From: JAQGJA01 sp965651535
GTDB lineage: Bacteria; Pseudomonadota; Alphaproteobacteria; Micavibrionales; SZUA-601
Reading direction: 5' to 3'
Assembly: GCA_965651535.1 (NCBI GenBank)
Contig: CBFGSX010000082.1
Coordinates: 1 to 6,307 of the forward strand
Length of the DNA: 6,307 nucleotides
Under the pieces are notes generated by a model. The model ran no database searches and was not told where the DNA came from. It saw nothing but the letters and a program-made list of their open reading frames with translations. Both the position numbers and the translations under genes were made by a program. This document shows positions 1-6,307 of this stretch, piece by piece; position 1 is the first letter of the stretch; each line of letters opens with the position of its first letter.

Positions 1-1685
1 ACGACAAATCCTATCACGCCTCCGCCGAATATCGGCTGGCGAAGAAAATCGTCGACCATGCGGAATCGCTGATCCGCGACAAGAAAGTCCCGCCCGGCGA
101 TATCATGGTGCTGGTGCGCACACGCAGCGGCATCGTCACGCCGCTGACCAAGCTTTTCAAGGATCGCAACATCCCCGTTCTCGGTGCGGATCGTCTCGTG
201 ATGAAAGACCAGCTTGGCGTGCAGGATTGTCTTGCCGCGCTCGAGCTGACCTATCATCCGCAGGACGACACGCTGCTGGCCTGTTTCCTGAAATCGCCTT
301 TCATCGACATGGCCGAGCGCGATCTGCACGATTTATGCGTCGGCGCGGGTTCGTCGCTATGGGAAAGACTGTCGCGCGCGCCGCGCCATGCCGAAATTTT
401 CGATTACCTTGAAAAACTCGCCTCTACCGCCCGCAAGCAAGGCGTCGCCGCGTTTTTGTCGCAGCTTTTGAATACGCCCTGCCCGGCGGACGACCATAGC
501 GGTCGCCGCGCTATGATCCGCCGCCTGGGTTATGAGTGCAACGATATCCTGAACGAGTTGATCGGAAAGGCCCAAAGCTTTGAAACCGACCATCTGAACG
601 ATGCGCCGCATTTCGTGACATGGGTTCGTCACAACGATCATGTCTACAAAGAACAAAGCCACGACGTGGACAAGTCGCGCCTGCGCATCATGACAGTGCA
701 CGCCTCCAAAGGCCTGCAGGCGCCGCACGTGATTCTGGCCGATGCCCATTCGTGTCTTGCCCATTACAACAGCAGCCGCGACGTGCTGTGGTCGAACGAT
801 ATCCGCAACGGCTTGATGTGGACGGCGACGAAACCCCATCACCCTGCCATCGTTTCCCTCAAAGCGGCGCGCGAAGAATTTTCACATGGCGAGTATTACA
901 GACTTTTATACGTCGCCTTGACCCGCGCCGAGAACAGCCTTGTCATTTGCGGAGTTGAATCCAAAGCCTCGCATCCGACATGGTATGACATCGCGCAGCG
1001 TGCCATAACGGCGATGGGCGCGACCGATGGCACGCTTTCCTTTGGCACGCACACGCCAAACGACAACGAAAAAACGACTATCGCGCGCAAGCCGATTCCG
1101 GCGTGGATGTTCGAGCCGCCCAAAGACGAGCCGGCCACGATCCGTCCGCTGCGCCCGTCTCAGGCGCCCGTCTCCGAACCGGCCGCCTCCAGTCCTTTGA
1201 AACAAACGAAAACCGATCTTTATCAGCGTGGCATCGCCCTGCACCATGTGTTCCGTGTCGTGCCGGAGCATCCTCTGGAACAACAAGATACGATCATCGA
1301 CAAAATATTGTCGCAATACGGCGACATCGACCGCGACGGCCTCAAACGCGAGGCGCTGACCGTTTTTCGCCATCCCGATTTCTCATTCCTGTTCACGCCG
1401 CAGGCGCGCGCCGAAGTACCGCTGGTCGGCGAGGTTGAAATCGACGAAAAAAAATACGCCGTCAGCGGACAGGTCGACCGACTTCTGGTCACCCCTGAAC
1501 GCGTCATCGTCGTCGATTACAAAACCAACCGCCCGCCCGCCAGAGACGAAACCGACGTGTCCGAAGCCTATCGCCACCAGCTGCGCGTCTATAAAATTTT
1601 GCTGGAACAAATCTATCCCGGGCAACAAATCGACTGCGCCCTTTTATGGACGGCGAACGCCTATTTGCTGCCGGTTTCGGTGTAA
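1..1685 (+). CDS. addA: AddA, helicase-nuclease subunit of the AddAB double-strand-break repair complex (3' part only)
   Basis: C-terminal part of an AddA-type protein. With AddB it resects double-strand DNA ends to load RecA, acting in the cytoplasm in place of RecBCD. The first whole codon is at 3 and 560 residues are visible, roughly half of a typical alphaproteobacterial AddA (about 1,100-1,200 aa). The ATG at 105 is internal, since the frame is open and conserved upstream of it. Counting from codon 3, superfamily 1 helicase motifs are visible: motif IV-like MVLVRTRSG (35-43), motif V TVHASKGLQ (231-239) and motif VI LLYVALTRAE (301-310, with R308). A proline-rich linker follows, then a PD-(D/E)XK nuclease domain: RGIALH (409-414, conserved His414), GQVDRL with Asp492, VVDYKT with Asp505 and Lys507, and YRHQL with Gln526. 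All expected nuclease residues are present, so both activities should be intact. addB would be expected upstream, outside the window. The 3' end overlaps truA on the opposite strand. Confidence 0.95.
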   Translation, partial: DKSYHASAEYRLAKKIVDHAESLIRDKKVPPGDIMVLVRTRSGIVTPLTKLFKDRNIPVLGADRLVMKDQLGVQDCLAALELTYHPQDDTLLACFLKSPFIDMAERDLHDLCVGAGSSLWERLSRAPRHAEIFDYLEKLASTARKQGVAAFLSQLLNTPCPADDHSGRRAMIRRLGYECNDILNELIGKAQSFETDHLNDAPHFVTWVRHNDHVYKEQSHDVDKSRLRIMTVHASKGLQAPHVILADAHSCLAHYNSSRDVLWSNDIRNGLMWTATKPHHPAIVSLKAAREEFSHGEYYRLLYVALTRAENSLVICGVESKASHPTWYDIAQRAITAMGATDGTLSFGTHTPNDNEKTTIARKPIPAWMFEPPKDEPATIRPLRPSQAPVSEPAASSPLKQTKTDLYQRGIALHHVFRVVPEHPLEQQDTIIDKILSQYGDIDRDGLKREALTVFRHPDFSFLFTPQARAEVPLVGEVEIDEKKYAVSGQVDRLLVTPERVIVVDYKTNRPPARDETDVSEAYRHQLRVYKILLEQIYPGQQIDCALLWTANAYLLPVSV

Positions 1686-2416
1686 TCCACCTTTACAAAA
1701 AAAAGCCCTTGCGGCGGGGCGGTCGGCCCGGCGGCGGTGCGGTCACGCGCTGCAAGGATTTTCGGCATGATCTCGAGAGGCCACGCCCCCTCGCCGATTT
1801 TCTTCAGCGTGCCGACGATGTTTCGCACCTGATGATGCAAAAAAGACCGCGCCTCGAAATAAAACACGACGTTCTCGCCCTCGCGCGCGACCTTGCAGAG
1901 ATCCATCGTCTTGACGGGGGATTTCGACTGGCAATCGACGGCGCGGAACGAGGTAAAATCATGCGTGCCGATCAGGACGTCCGCCGCTTTTTGCATGATG
2001 GCTATATCCAGATCGTGATGCACATGCCAGCAATAGCCGTGCCCGACGGCAGGCGGCGCGGAACGGTTGCAAATCACATAGCGATAGGCGCGGTTGCGCG
2101 CATCGAAACGCGCATGAAACTCGGGGGAGACTTCTTCCGCTGACAGGATCGAAACCAGATGCGGCCGCACCAGCGCATTCAAACCGTTGCGAATGGTAAA
2201 GGCCGGAAACTCTTTTTGCAGGTCGAAATGCGCCACCTGACCCAGCGCGTGCACGCCGGCATCGGTGCGGCCTGCCGCGGTAACGACGACTTCTTCGCCA
2301 GACATTTTGAAAATCGCTTCCTCGACGACTTGCTGGACGGAAATATCCCTGTCCTGACGCTGCCAACCGTGAAACCCCGCGCCATCATATTCCAACGTGA
2401 TTTTCCAGCGCGTCAC
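1661..2416 (-). CDS. truA: tRNA pseudouridine(38-40) synthase TruA
   Basis: Converts uridines 38, 39 and 40 in the tRNA anticodon arm to pseudouridine, in the cytoplasm. From a GTG start at 2416 the product is 251 aa, close to the family's usual 245-270. The N-terminus carries EYDGAGFHGWQRQ (residues 9-21). The catalytic motif AGRTDAGVHALGQV places the nucleophilic aspartate at residue 52. Later family signatures are RAYRYVICNR, HDFTSFRA, FLHHQVRNIVGTL and a C-terminal GLFFVKVDY. The frame is open a further 36 codons upstream to 2524, but that extension is basic, unlike TruA, and lies inside fmt. The GTG overlaps the fmt stop as GTGA and has GGAG 7 nt upstream, which decides the start. It is the last gene of the minus-strand cluster. 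Its last codons, after the family's usual end, run into the end of addA on the other strand. Confidence 0.96.
   Translation of the reverse strand: MTRWKITLEYDGAGFHGWQRQDRDISVQQVVEEAIFKMSGEEVVVTAAGRTDAGVHALGQVAHFDLQKEFPAFTIRNGLNALVRPHLVSILSAEEVSPEFHARFDARNRAYRYVICNRSAPPAVGHGYCWHVHHDLDIAIMQKAADVLIGTHDFTSFRAVDCQSKSPVKTMDLCKVAREGENVVFYFEARSFLHHQVRNIVGTLKKIGEGAWPLEIMPKILAARDRTAAGPTAPPQGLFFVKVDYTETGSK
1697..1720 (-). terminator. weak terminator-like element inside the 3' end of truA (tentative)
   Basis: On the minus strand, GCCC (1720-1717), an 8-nt loop and GGGC (1708-1705) form a short 4-bp GC stem directly followed by eight T (1704-1697). This resembles an intrinsic terminator for the minus-strand operon. 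However, the stem is short and the element lies before the truA stop at 1661-1663, so termination here would leave a truA message without a stop codon. The T run also simply encodes Leu-Phe-Phe of the conserved GLFFV. No other terminator candidate for either strand is visible in the convergent region. Confidence 0.2.
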
Positions 2417-2427
2417 AGAACATCTCC
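2413..2427 (-). promoter_or_regulatory. Shine-Dalgarno and GTGA stop-start overlap at fmt/truA
   Basis: Read on the minus strand, GGAG (2427-2424) is followed after 7 nt by GTG (2416-2414), which overlaps the fmt stop TGA (2415-2413) as GTGA. This arrangement sets the truA start and is the usual signature of translational coupling, in which ribosomes ending on fmt restart on truA. Confidence 0.7.
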
Positions 2428-3318
2428 GACCGAAACGACAAAGCCGCGGCAAAATTCGTCGATTTTCTGTCTGTTCTTTCCGGCGCGCTGCACGGTTTTC
2501 AACGCCAACGCCCCGCGCCCGCAAGCCACGACAAAAGACGCGCCCACAACCGTTCCCGCCGCGCCGGATTGCGCCACGGCTTCGGCCTCGTGCAGGCGAA
2601 TGCGCTCGCCTTTATAGTCAAAAAACATTCCCGGCCATGGCGTGAAAGCGCGCAATTTTCGCTCGATCACCTCCGCACCCAAACTCCAGTCAATCTGGCC
2701 TTCTTCTTTTTTCAGCTTGTGCGCATAGGTCACGCCCTCTTCCGGCTGAATCTCGGGCTTCAAACTGTTCATATCCCGCAACGCCTCAACGATCAGCTCC
2801 GCGCCGATAACGCTCAGGCGGTCATGCACGCTCTGCCCCGTATCGCTGGGCGCAATCGGGGTGGATTTTTTCAACAGCATCGGCCCCGTGTCCAACCCCG
2901 CATCCATCTGCATAATGGTGATGCCCGTTTCCGCATCGCCCGCCTCGATGGCGCGCTGGATCGGCGCGGCCCCGCGCCAGCGCGGCAACAACGACGCATG
3001 AATGTTGATACAACCATGTTTCGGCGCCTCAAGAATATTTGGGCGCAAAATCAGCCCATAGGCGGCAACCACCGCGACATCGGCATTCCATGCACGAAAC
3101 GCCGCAACTTCTTCCTCGGGTTTGAGGGATTTGGGCGTGCGCACCGTCAGGCCCATCGCTTCGGCGGCTTGATGCACCGCCGTTTTTTCGATTTCCTGTC
3201 CGCGGCCCTTGGGGCGCGGCGGCTGGGAATAGACGGCGACAATCTCATGTCCCGCCGCGTGCAGCGCCTGAAGCGCGCCCACGGAAAATTCAGGCGATCC
3301 CATGAAAATCACGCGCAC
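2413..3318 (-). CDS. fmt: methionyl-tRNA formyltransferase
   Basis: Transfers a formyl group from 10-formyl-tetrahydrofolate to methionyl-initiator tRNA, giving the fMet-tRNA used to start bacterial translation. The product is 301 aa, against 315 for E. coli. The N-terminal formyltransferase domain opens with MRVIFMGSPEFSV. The loop PRPKGRGQEIEKTAV (35-48) corresponds to the basic loop that contacts the tRNA acceptor stem. The catalytic residues are in place: Asn105 and His107 in INIHASLLPRWRGAAPIQ, and Asp143 in MDAGLDTGPML. The C-terminal OB-like domain begins near TPWPGMFFDYKGERIRL. The start is GTG at 3318 with AGGAG 8 nt upstream; a second in-frame GTG two codons later is too far from that site. 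The gene begins 3 bp after the def stop and ends in a 4-nt overlap with truA. Def, its functional partner, is immediately upstream. Confidence 0.97.
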   Translation of the reverse strand: MRVIFMGSPEFSVGALQALHAAGHEIVAVYSQPPRPKGRGQEIEKTAVHQAAEAMGLTVRTPKSLKPEEEVAAFRAWNADVAVVAAYGLILRPNILEAPKHGCINIHASLLPRWRGAAPIQRAIEAGDAETGITIMQMDAGLDTGPMLLKKSTPIAPSDTGQSVHDRLSVIGAELIVEALRDMNSLKPEIQPEEGVTYAHKLKKEEGQIDWSLGAEVIERKLRAFTPWPGMFFDYKGERIRLHEAEAVAQSGAAGTVVGASFVVACGRGALALKTVQRAGKNRQKIDEFCRGFVVSVGDVL

Positions 3319-3331
3319 GGATCACTCTCCT
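3319..3331 (-). promoter_or_regulatory. Shine-Dalgarno of fmt, inside the last codons of def
   Basis: AGGAG on the minus strand (3331-3327) lies within the last sense codons of def and 8 nt before the fmt GTG at 3318. The spacing supports that GTG over the in-frame GTG at 3312. Because the site overlaps the end of def, def and fmt translation are probably linked. Confidence 0.7.
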
Positions 3332-3843
3332 GCGAGTTTCAGCGTTTTCTGATAGCGGCGCAGCACCATGTTGCGCTTGAGCGGCGACAGATAATCAAAA
3401 ATCAACTTGCCGTCCAGATGGTCGATCTCGTGCTGGAAACATTTCGCCAGAATATCGTCAGCTTCAATCTCGTGCGTGGCGCCTTTTTCATCCATGTAAC
3501 GTACGGTCACCGTCTCGGGCCGTTCGACATCGACGCGCATTTCCGGCAGAGACAAACACCCCTCGTTCAAAACAGTTTTCGTTTCAGAACGCGCCACAAT
3601 CTCGGGATTGATCAATTTAAGCGGGTTGCGCTTGAGACTTACATCCTCGCCCGTCACATCGATCACGACAACGCGCTTCGACACGCCGATCTGCGGCGCA
3701 GCAAGGCCGATCCCCGGCGCGGCATACATGGTCTCCAGCATATCGTCGAGCAATTTCAAAATCTCGGGCGTGATCGCGTCGACTTTTTCTGCCGGAACGC
3801 GCAACACCGGATGCGGATGGATCAGGATCGGCAGAATGGCCAT
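3322..3843 (-). CDS. def: peptide deformylase
   Basis: Metalloenzyme that removes the formyl group from the N-terminal methionine of nascent proteins at the ribosome. At 173 aa it has the normal length for a type 1 deformylase. All three diagnostic motifs are present: GIGLAAPQIG (44-53), EGCLSLP (94-100) with metal ligand Cys96, and QHEIDHLDG (137-145) with metal ligands His138 and His142 and catalytic Glu139. The second motif has Leu where E. coli has Val (EGCLSVP), a common conservative variant. The ATG at 3843 shares its A with the rmuC stop (TGATG), and GGGAG lies 7 nt upstream. The gene ends 3 bp before fmt, giving the usual def-fmt pair, so production of formyl-Met and its removal are made from one transcript. 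Confidence 0.98.
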   Translation of the reverse strand: MAILPILIHPHPVLRVPAEKVDAITPEILKLLDDMLETMYAAPGIGLAAPQIGVSKRVVVIDVTGEDVSLKRNPLKLINPEIVARSETKTVLNEGCLSLPEMRVDVERPETVTVRYMDEKGATHEIEADDILAKCFQHEIDHLDGKLIFDYLSPLKRNMVLRRYQKTLKLAGE

Positions 3844-3855
3844 CAGTTTTCTCCC
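3843..3855 (-). promoter_or_regulatory. Shine-Dalgarno and TGATG stop-start overlap at rmuC/def
   Basis: GGGAG on the minus strand (3855-3851) lies 7 nt before the def ATG at 3843. The ATG shares one base with the rmuC stop (TGATG, 3845-3841). The arrangement fixes the def start and suggests coupled translation of rmuC and def. Confidence 0.7.
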
Positions 3856-5048
3856 AGAAATTCGGGAGAGGTCAGAACGCGCGGGGTTTCCTCGACGGCT
3901 TCCAGCTTGACGCCGCGATCATCGGCCTTGATGCCGGAATCCTTCATCTTGCGCAGGCTGGACATGACGTTACGCTCGAGCGAACCCAAGGCCTGATTGT
4001 ATTTATCCGTGGCCGAAGCCAACGCATTGCCCATCTTGGCGAAATGATCGGCAAAAATATGAATGCGGCGATAGATATCCTCGCCCAGGCTGGCGATTTC
4101 CTTGGCGTTTTCGTTGATCTTGAACTGGTCATGCGCATAGGAGACGGTGCGCATCAGCGCCAGCAAATTGGTCGGCGTGGCCAGCACGACGTTGCGGCTC
4201 CACGCGTATTCCATCAAATCGGGCTGTTTGTCGAGCGCCATCTGCACCAAGCCTTCGAGCGGCAGGAACATCACCACCCAGTCAAAGCTGTTAAAGCCGC
4301 TGGCATATTCCTTATCCGAGAGCTTTTTGATATGCGTGCGCACATCGGCGGCGTGTTTCTCGAGAAGCGCGTTCTTTTCCGCGTCGGAAACATTCGGCTG
4401 CATGGCCGATTGATAATTATGAAACGGTGCCTTGGCGTCGAGCAGCACGACCTTGTCCGGCGGCAGCTTGACCACCACGTCGGGACGCATCCCCTCGGCG
4501 CTGACCTGACGCGAGTAGTGCACGCCCTCGATCAGATTGGCAAAATCTAAAACCGTCTTGAGCTGCGTTTCGCCCCAATGCCCGCGCGAGGTCGGCGCGC
4601 GCAAGGTCTGTACCAGAGACGAGGTTTGGTTCTGGAGCTGCACGTGCTGTTCGCGCATCTGGCCGACCATCTCGGTCAGCCGCGCATAGGCACCCTCGCG
4701 CTTATGCTCGAGATCGGCGATCTTGGTTTCCATCTTGTGCAGCGTATCGTTGACTGGCTTGACTATCTGTTCGATGGCTTTTTCGCGCTCTTGCAGGTTC
4801 GAATGGGCCTGTTGCTGGAAATTCGCCAGCTTTTCCTGCGCAAGGGTCAGGAATTGTTCGTTATTGCTTTTCAAAGCCTCGGCGGAAATGGCCTTGACCA
4901 TGTTTGCCAGCGCTTCATCGTTGCGAGACTGCATCGCCAGACGCGCGGCCAACTCGCGGTTGCGGCCCGCCATCAGCCCATAGACCAGCGCGGCGCCGAC
5001 GGCCCCGCCCGTTACCAAATAACCGATGACATCAAAAGGAATATTCAT
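3843..5048 (-). CDS. rmuC: RmuC family DNA recombination protein
   Basis: A 401-aa member of the RmuC family, whose E. coli founder limits inversions between short inverted repeats. The biochemical activity is not firmly established. Residues 7-27 form one hydrophobic, Gly/Ala-rich segment followed by RNRE, which looks like an N-terminal membrane anchor with the rest in the cytoplasm. Residues of about 30-150 are charged, Gln-rich and low in proline, typical of the coiled coil seen in this family. The RmuC core follows: APTSRGHWGE (151-160), then RPDVVVKLP (188-196) and LLDAKAPF (202-209). Glu160, Asp190, Asp204 and Lys206 match the PD-(D/E)XK nuclease-like pattern proposed for the family. 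The C-terminal tail (ERNVMSSLRKMKDSGIKADD) is also typical. The ATG at 5048 has AAGGTGG just upstream in an 18-bp gap after engB. The gene overlaps def by 1 nt, which suggests coupled translation. Confidence 0.93.
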   Translation of the reverse strand: MNIPFDVIGYLVTGGAVGAALVYGLMAGRNRELAARLAMQSRNDEALANMVKAISAEALKSNNEQFLTLAQEKLANFQQQAHSNLQEREKAIEQIVKPVNDTLHKMETKIADLEHKREGAYARLTEMVGQMREQHVQLQNQTSSLVQTLRAPTSRGHWGETQLKTVLDFANLIEGVHYSRQVSAEGMRPDVVVKLPPDKVVLLDAKAPFHNYQSAMQPNVSDAEKNALLEKHAADVRTHIKKLSDKEYASGFNSFDWVVMFLPLEGLVQMALDKQPDLMEYAWSRNVVLATPTNLLALMRTVSYAHDQFKINENAKEIASLGEDIYRRIHIFADHFAKMGNALASATDKYNQALGSLERNVMSSLRKMKDSGIKADDRGVKLEAVEETPRVLTSPEFLGEN

Positions 5049-5066
5049 AAATCCACCTTACGCCCT
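5049..5066 (-). promoter_or_regulatory. 18-bp engB-rmuC spacer with rmuC Shine-Dalgarno
   Basis: This is the longest non-coding gap in the window. On the minus strand it holds AAGGTGG (5059-5053) 4 nt before the rmuC ATG, a plausible though closely spaced ribosome binding site. It is too short for a promoter or terminator. Confidence 0.55.
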
Positions 5067-5696
5067 TCAGCGCAGCGATGCAACGATTCCGCGCAATTCG
5101 TCGATGCCCTTTTTGCCTTCGGCGCTGGTTAAAACCGGATGCGGCACGGCGGCGGCATGGGTTTTCAGCGTCGCTTCGACCGATTCCAACAACGCCTCCG
5201 CGTCTTTTTTGGACACCTTGTCCATCTTGGTCAGTACGATCTGATACGGCACGGCCAAACGGTCGAGCCAGTCCATCAGGTCGATATCCTGTTCCTTGAA
5301 TCCGTGGCGGCCATCCACCAGCACGAAAACGCGGCGCAGCTGGTCGCGGGTCTTGAAATAGCCGTCGGCCATCTCGCCCCAGAGTTTTTCCAATTTCTTG
5401 CCGACCGAGGCATAGCCATAGCCGGGCATATCCACCAGCATCAGACGATCGGCCAGATTGAAGAAATTGAATTGCTGCGTGCGGCCGGGAGTCTGGGAAA
5501 CCTTGGCCAGTTTCTTTTGCCCGGTCAGCGCATTGAGCAGCGACGACTTGCCGACATTCGAGCGTCCGACAAAGGCCACTTCGGGAAAAGGCGTACGCGG
5601 AAACTGGCCGGGCGTCTGCGAGCCCCAGACGAATTCGGCCTTGTGCGTAAAAAGGCGCTTGCCTTCTTCAATCTGTTTTGGCGTTGGCGCTGTCAT
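5067..5696 (-). CDS. engB: ribosome biogenesis GTP-binding protein EngB (YihA/YsxC)
   Basis: Essential TRAFAC-class GTPase needed for late assembly of the 50S ribosomal subunit. At 209 aa it has the family length. The G motifs appear in order: G1 GRSNVGKSS (44-52), G2 TPGRTQ (69-74), G3 DMPGYGYA (89-96), G4 TKMDK (156-160) and G5 TSA (190-192). About 40 residues precede G1, as in other alphaproteobacterial EngB proteins, including the conserved EFVWG (21-25). The ATG at 5696 is the only plausible start, since no alternative start codon occurs before G1. It lies 29 bp inside the end of yidC, with no good Shine-Dalgarno sequence at the right distance, so translation may depend on ribosomes already on the yidC message. 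yidC followed by engB is a common alphaproteobacterial order; here rmuC follows after 18 bp. Confidence 0.97.
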   Translation of the reverse strand: MTAPTPKQIEEGKRLFTHKAEFVWGSQTPGQFPRTPFPEVAFVGRSNVGKSSLLNALTGQKKLAKVSQTPGRTQQFNFFNLADRLMLVDMPGYGYASVGKKLEKLWGEMADGYFKTRDQLRRVFVLVDGRHGFKEQDIDLMDWLDRLAVPYQIVLTKMDKVSKKDAEALLESVEATLKTHAAAVPHPVLTSAEGKKGIDELRGIVASLR

Positions 5697-6307
5697 CGGC
5701 TTTTTTCTTGCCTTTACGCGGCTTTTTCGGCGGGGCCATGCCGGGGTTCAAACGGCGCAGCGAGTATTGCTGCACGATCCCGAGCAGGTTCGACCAGGTA
5801 TAGTAAATCACAAGACCCGCGGGGAATTGCGCGAAAACGAAAGTGAAAATCCACGGCAGCATGGCAAAGATCTGTTTTTGCGTCGGATCTTCGGGCTTGG
5901 GGTTCAGCTCCTGCTGCGCCCACATGGTCACGCCGTAAAGCAGCGGCCACGCCCCCAAAGCCAAAAAGGACGGCGTATCATAGGGCAACAGACCAAACAA
6001 ATTGAACACATTCGTCGGGTCGGGTGCGGACAAATCGTGGATCCAGCCCCAAAACGGCGCATGGCGCATATCGATAGTGATAAAGATCACCTTGTAGAGC
6101 GCGAAAAAGATCGGAATCTGCAACAGAATCGGGAAACAGCCGCTGGCGGGATTGATCTTCTCCCGCTTGTACATCTCCATGACTTCCTGCTGGAACTTGA
6201 CCTTGTCGTCGGGATATTTTTCCTTGAGCGCGTGCAGTTTCGGCCCCAGATCCTTCATCCGGTTCATGGCGCGATAGGCCTTGTTCTGGAGCGGGAACAG
6301 CACGACC
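5668..6307 (-). CDS. yidC: membrane protein insertase YidC/Oxa1 (C-terminal part; 5' end outside the window)
   Basis: C-terminal insertase domain of YidC, which inserts and folds inner-membrane proteins alone or with SecYEG. Only the last 212 residues are visible. The frame is open through the right edge, and the GTG at 6301-6303 is an internal Val, not a start. Numbering from that codon, the cytoplasmic C1 hairpin is at about 8-50 (LGPKLHALKEKYPDD, MEMYKREKINP). Hydrophobic segments follow at about 55-77 (GCFPILLQIPIFFALY), 113-128 and 145-182 (two helices, MLPWIFTFVFAQFPAGLVIY and a segment ending IVQQYSL). A lysine-rich soluble tail (KKPRKGKKKADD) follows, of the kind that helps bind the ribosome. 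The positively charged groove residue of the family should lie just upstream, outside the window. The end overlaps engB by 29 bp. Confidence 0.96.
   Translation of the reverse strand, partial: VVLFPLQNKAYRAMNRMKDLGPKLHALKEKYPDDKVKFQQEVMEMYKREKINPASGCFPILLQIPIFFALYKVIFITIDMRHAPFWGWIHDLSAPDPTNVFNLFGLLPYDTPSFLALGAWPLLYGVTMWAQQELNPKPEDPTQKQIFAMLPWIFTFVFAQFPAGLVIYYTWSNLLGIVQQYSLRRLNPGMAPPKKPRKGKKKADDSANAKTD

Noticed and set aside
105..107. ATG at 105 as the start of addA
   Set aside because: The frame is open back to the window edge with conserved AddA-like sequence, and the ATG lies within the helicase motif IV region, so it is an internal Met.
717..719. Gln instead of the Glu usual after KGL in helicase motif V of AddA
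   Set aside because: As far as I recall, KGLQAP variants occur in other alphaproteobacterial AddA proteins, so I do not treat this as a lost function.
2417..2524. 36-codon N-terminal extension of TruA
   Set aside because: It lies wholly inside fmt, is basic and unlike TruA, and the GTG at 2416 has a well-spaced Shine-Dalgarno and a GTGA overlap that give a normal-length protein.
1646..2617. + strand open frames opposite truA (1646-2143, 2159-2617)
   Set aside because: They are in register with truA codons on the other strand and have no protein signature. TruA is unambiguous.
2569..3996. A 475-codon open frame on the + strand, opposite fmt, def and the end of rmuC
   Set aside because: Its codons are exactly complementary to the sense codons of fmt and def, so a stop appears only where the sense gene uses TTA, CTA or TCA, which are rare here. 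The translation has no family signature, while the sense genes have full catalytic motifs.
4003..4012. A sequence resembling a DnaA box (TTATCCGTG) in rmuC
   Set aside because: It mismatches the TTATNCACA consensus, is isolated and lies within a conserved coding region.
4044..5846. Long + strand open frames opposite rmuC, engB and yidC (4044-4550, 4578-5132, 5139-5846)
   Set aside because: They lie in the same complementary codon register as rmuC and engB and are explained by the same codon avoidance. There are no recognisable domains and no ribosome binding evidence.

Overview
The window is a compact block of housekeeping genes from a moderately GC-rich bacterium, most likely an alphaproteobacterium. 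Three things point that way: the AddA-type helicase-nuclease in its alphaproteobacterial form, the gene pair yidC-engB, and the cluster def-fmt-truA. I cannot name the genus from the sequence alone. I see no mobile element, CRISPR array, RNA gene, prophage gene or defence cassette, and base and codon use look even across all genes.

Layout. On the + strand, positions 1-1685 hold the C-terminal part of addA, whose 5' end lies outside the window. All the rest is one tightly packed set of six genes on the minus strand. Read in the direction of transcription (right to left) they are yidC (3' part only, running off the right edge at 6307), engB (5067-5696), rmuC (3843-5048), def (3322-3843), fmt (2413-3318) and truA (1661-2416). 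The junctions are a 29-bp overlap (yidC/engB), an 18-bp gap (engB/rmuC), a 1-nt overlap (rmuC/def), a 3-bp gap (def/fmt) and a 4-nt GTGA overlap (fmt/truA). No gap has room for an internal promoter, so a single polycistronic mRNA started upstream of yidC is the simplest reading. The 3' ends of truA and addA converge and overlap by 25 bp, so nothing in the window is intergenic beyond a few bases.

How the genes work together. Most of the minus-strand genes serve protein synthesis and the fate of nascent chains. Fmt formylates initiator Met-tRNA, and Def removes the formyl group from the emerging chain. YidC inserts membrane proteins, EngB is a GTPase of large-subunit assembly, and TruA makes pseudouridines in the tRNA anticodon arm. 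RmuC, a membrane-anchored coiled-coil protein with a nuclease-like domain, is the odd one out and shares a DNA-metabolism theme only with the convergent addA.

This is an ordinary core-genome region. I did not find a previously undescribed system. The points that merit a second look are gene overlaps, two 8-base homopolymer runs inside coding sequence, and a weak terminator-like element inside the end of truA.
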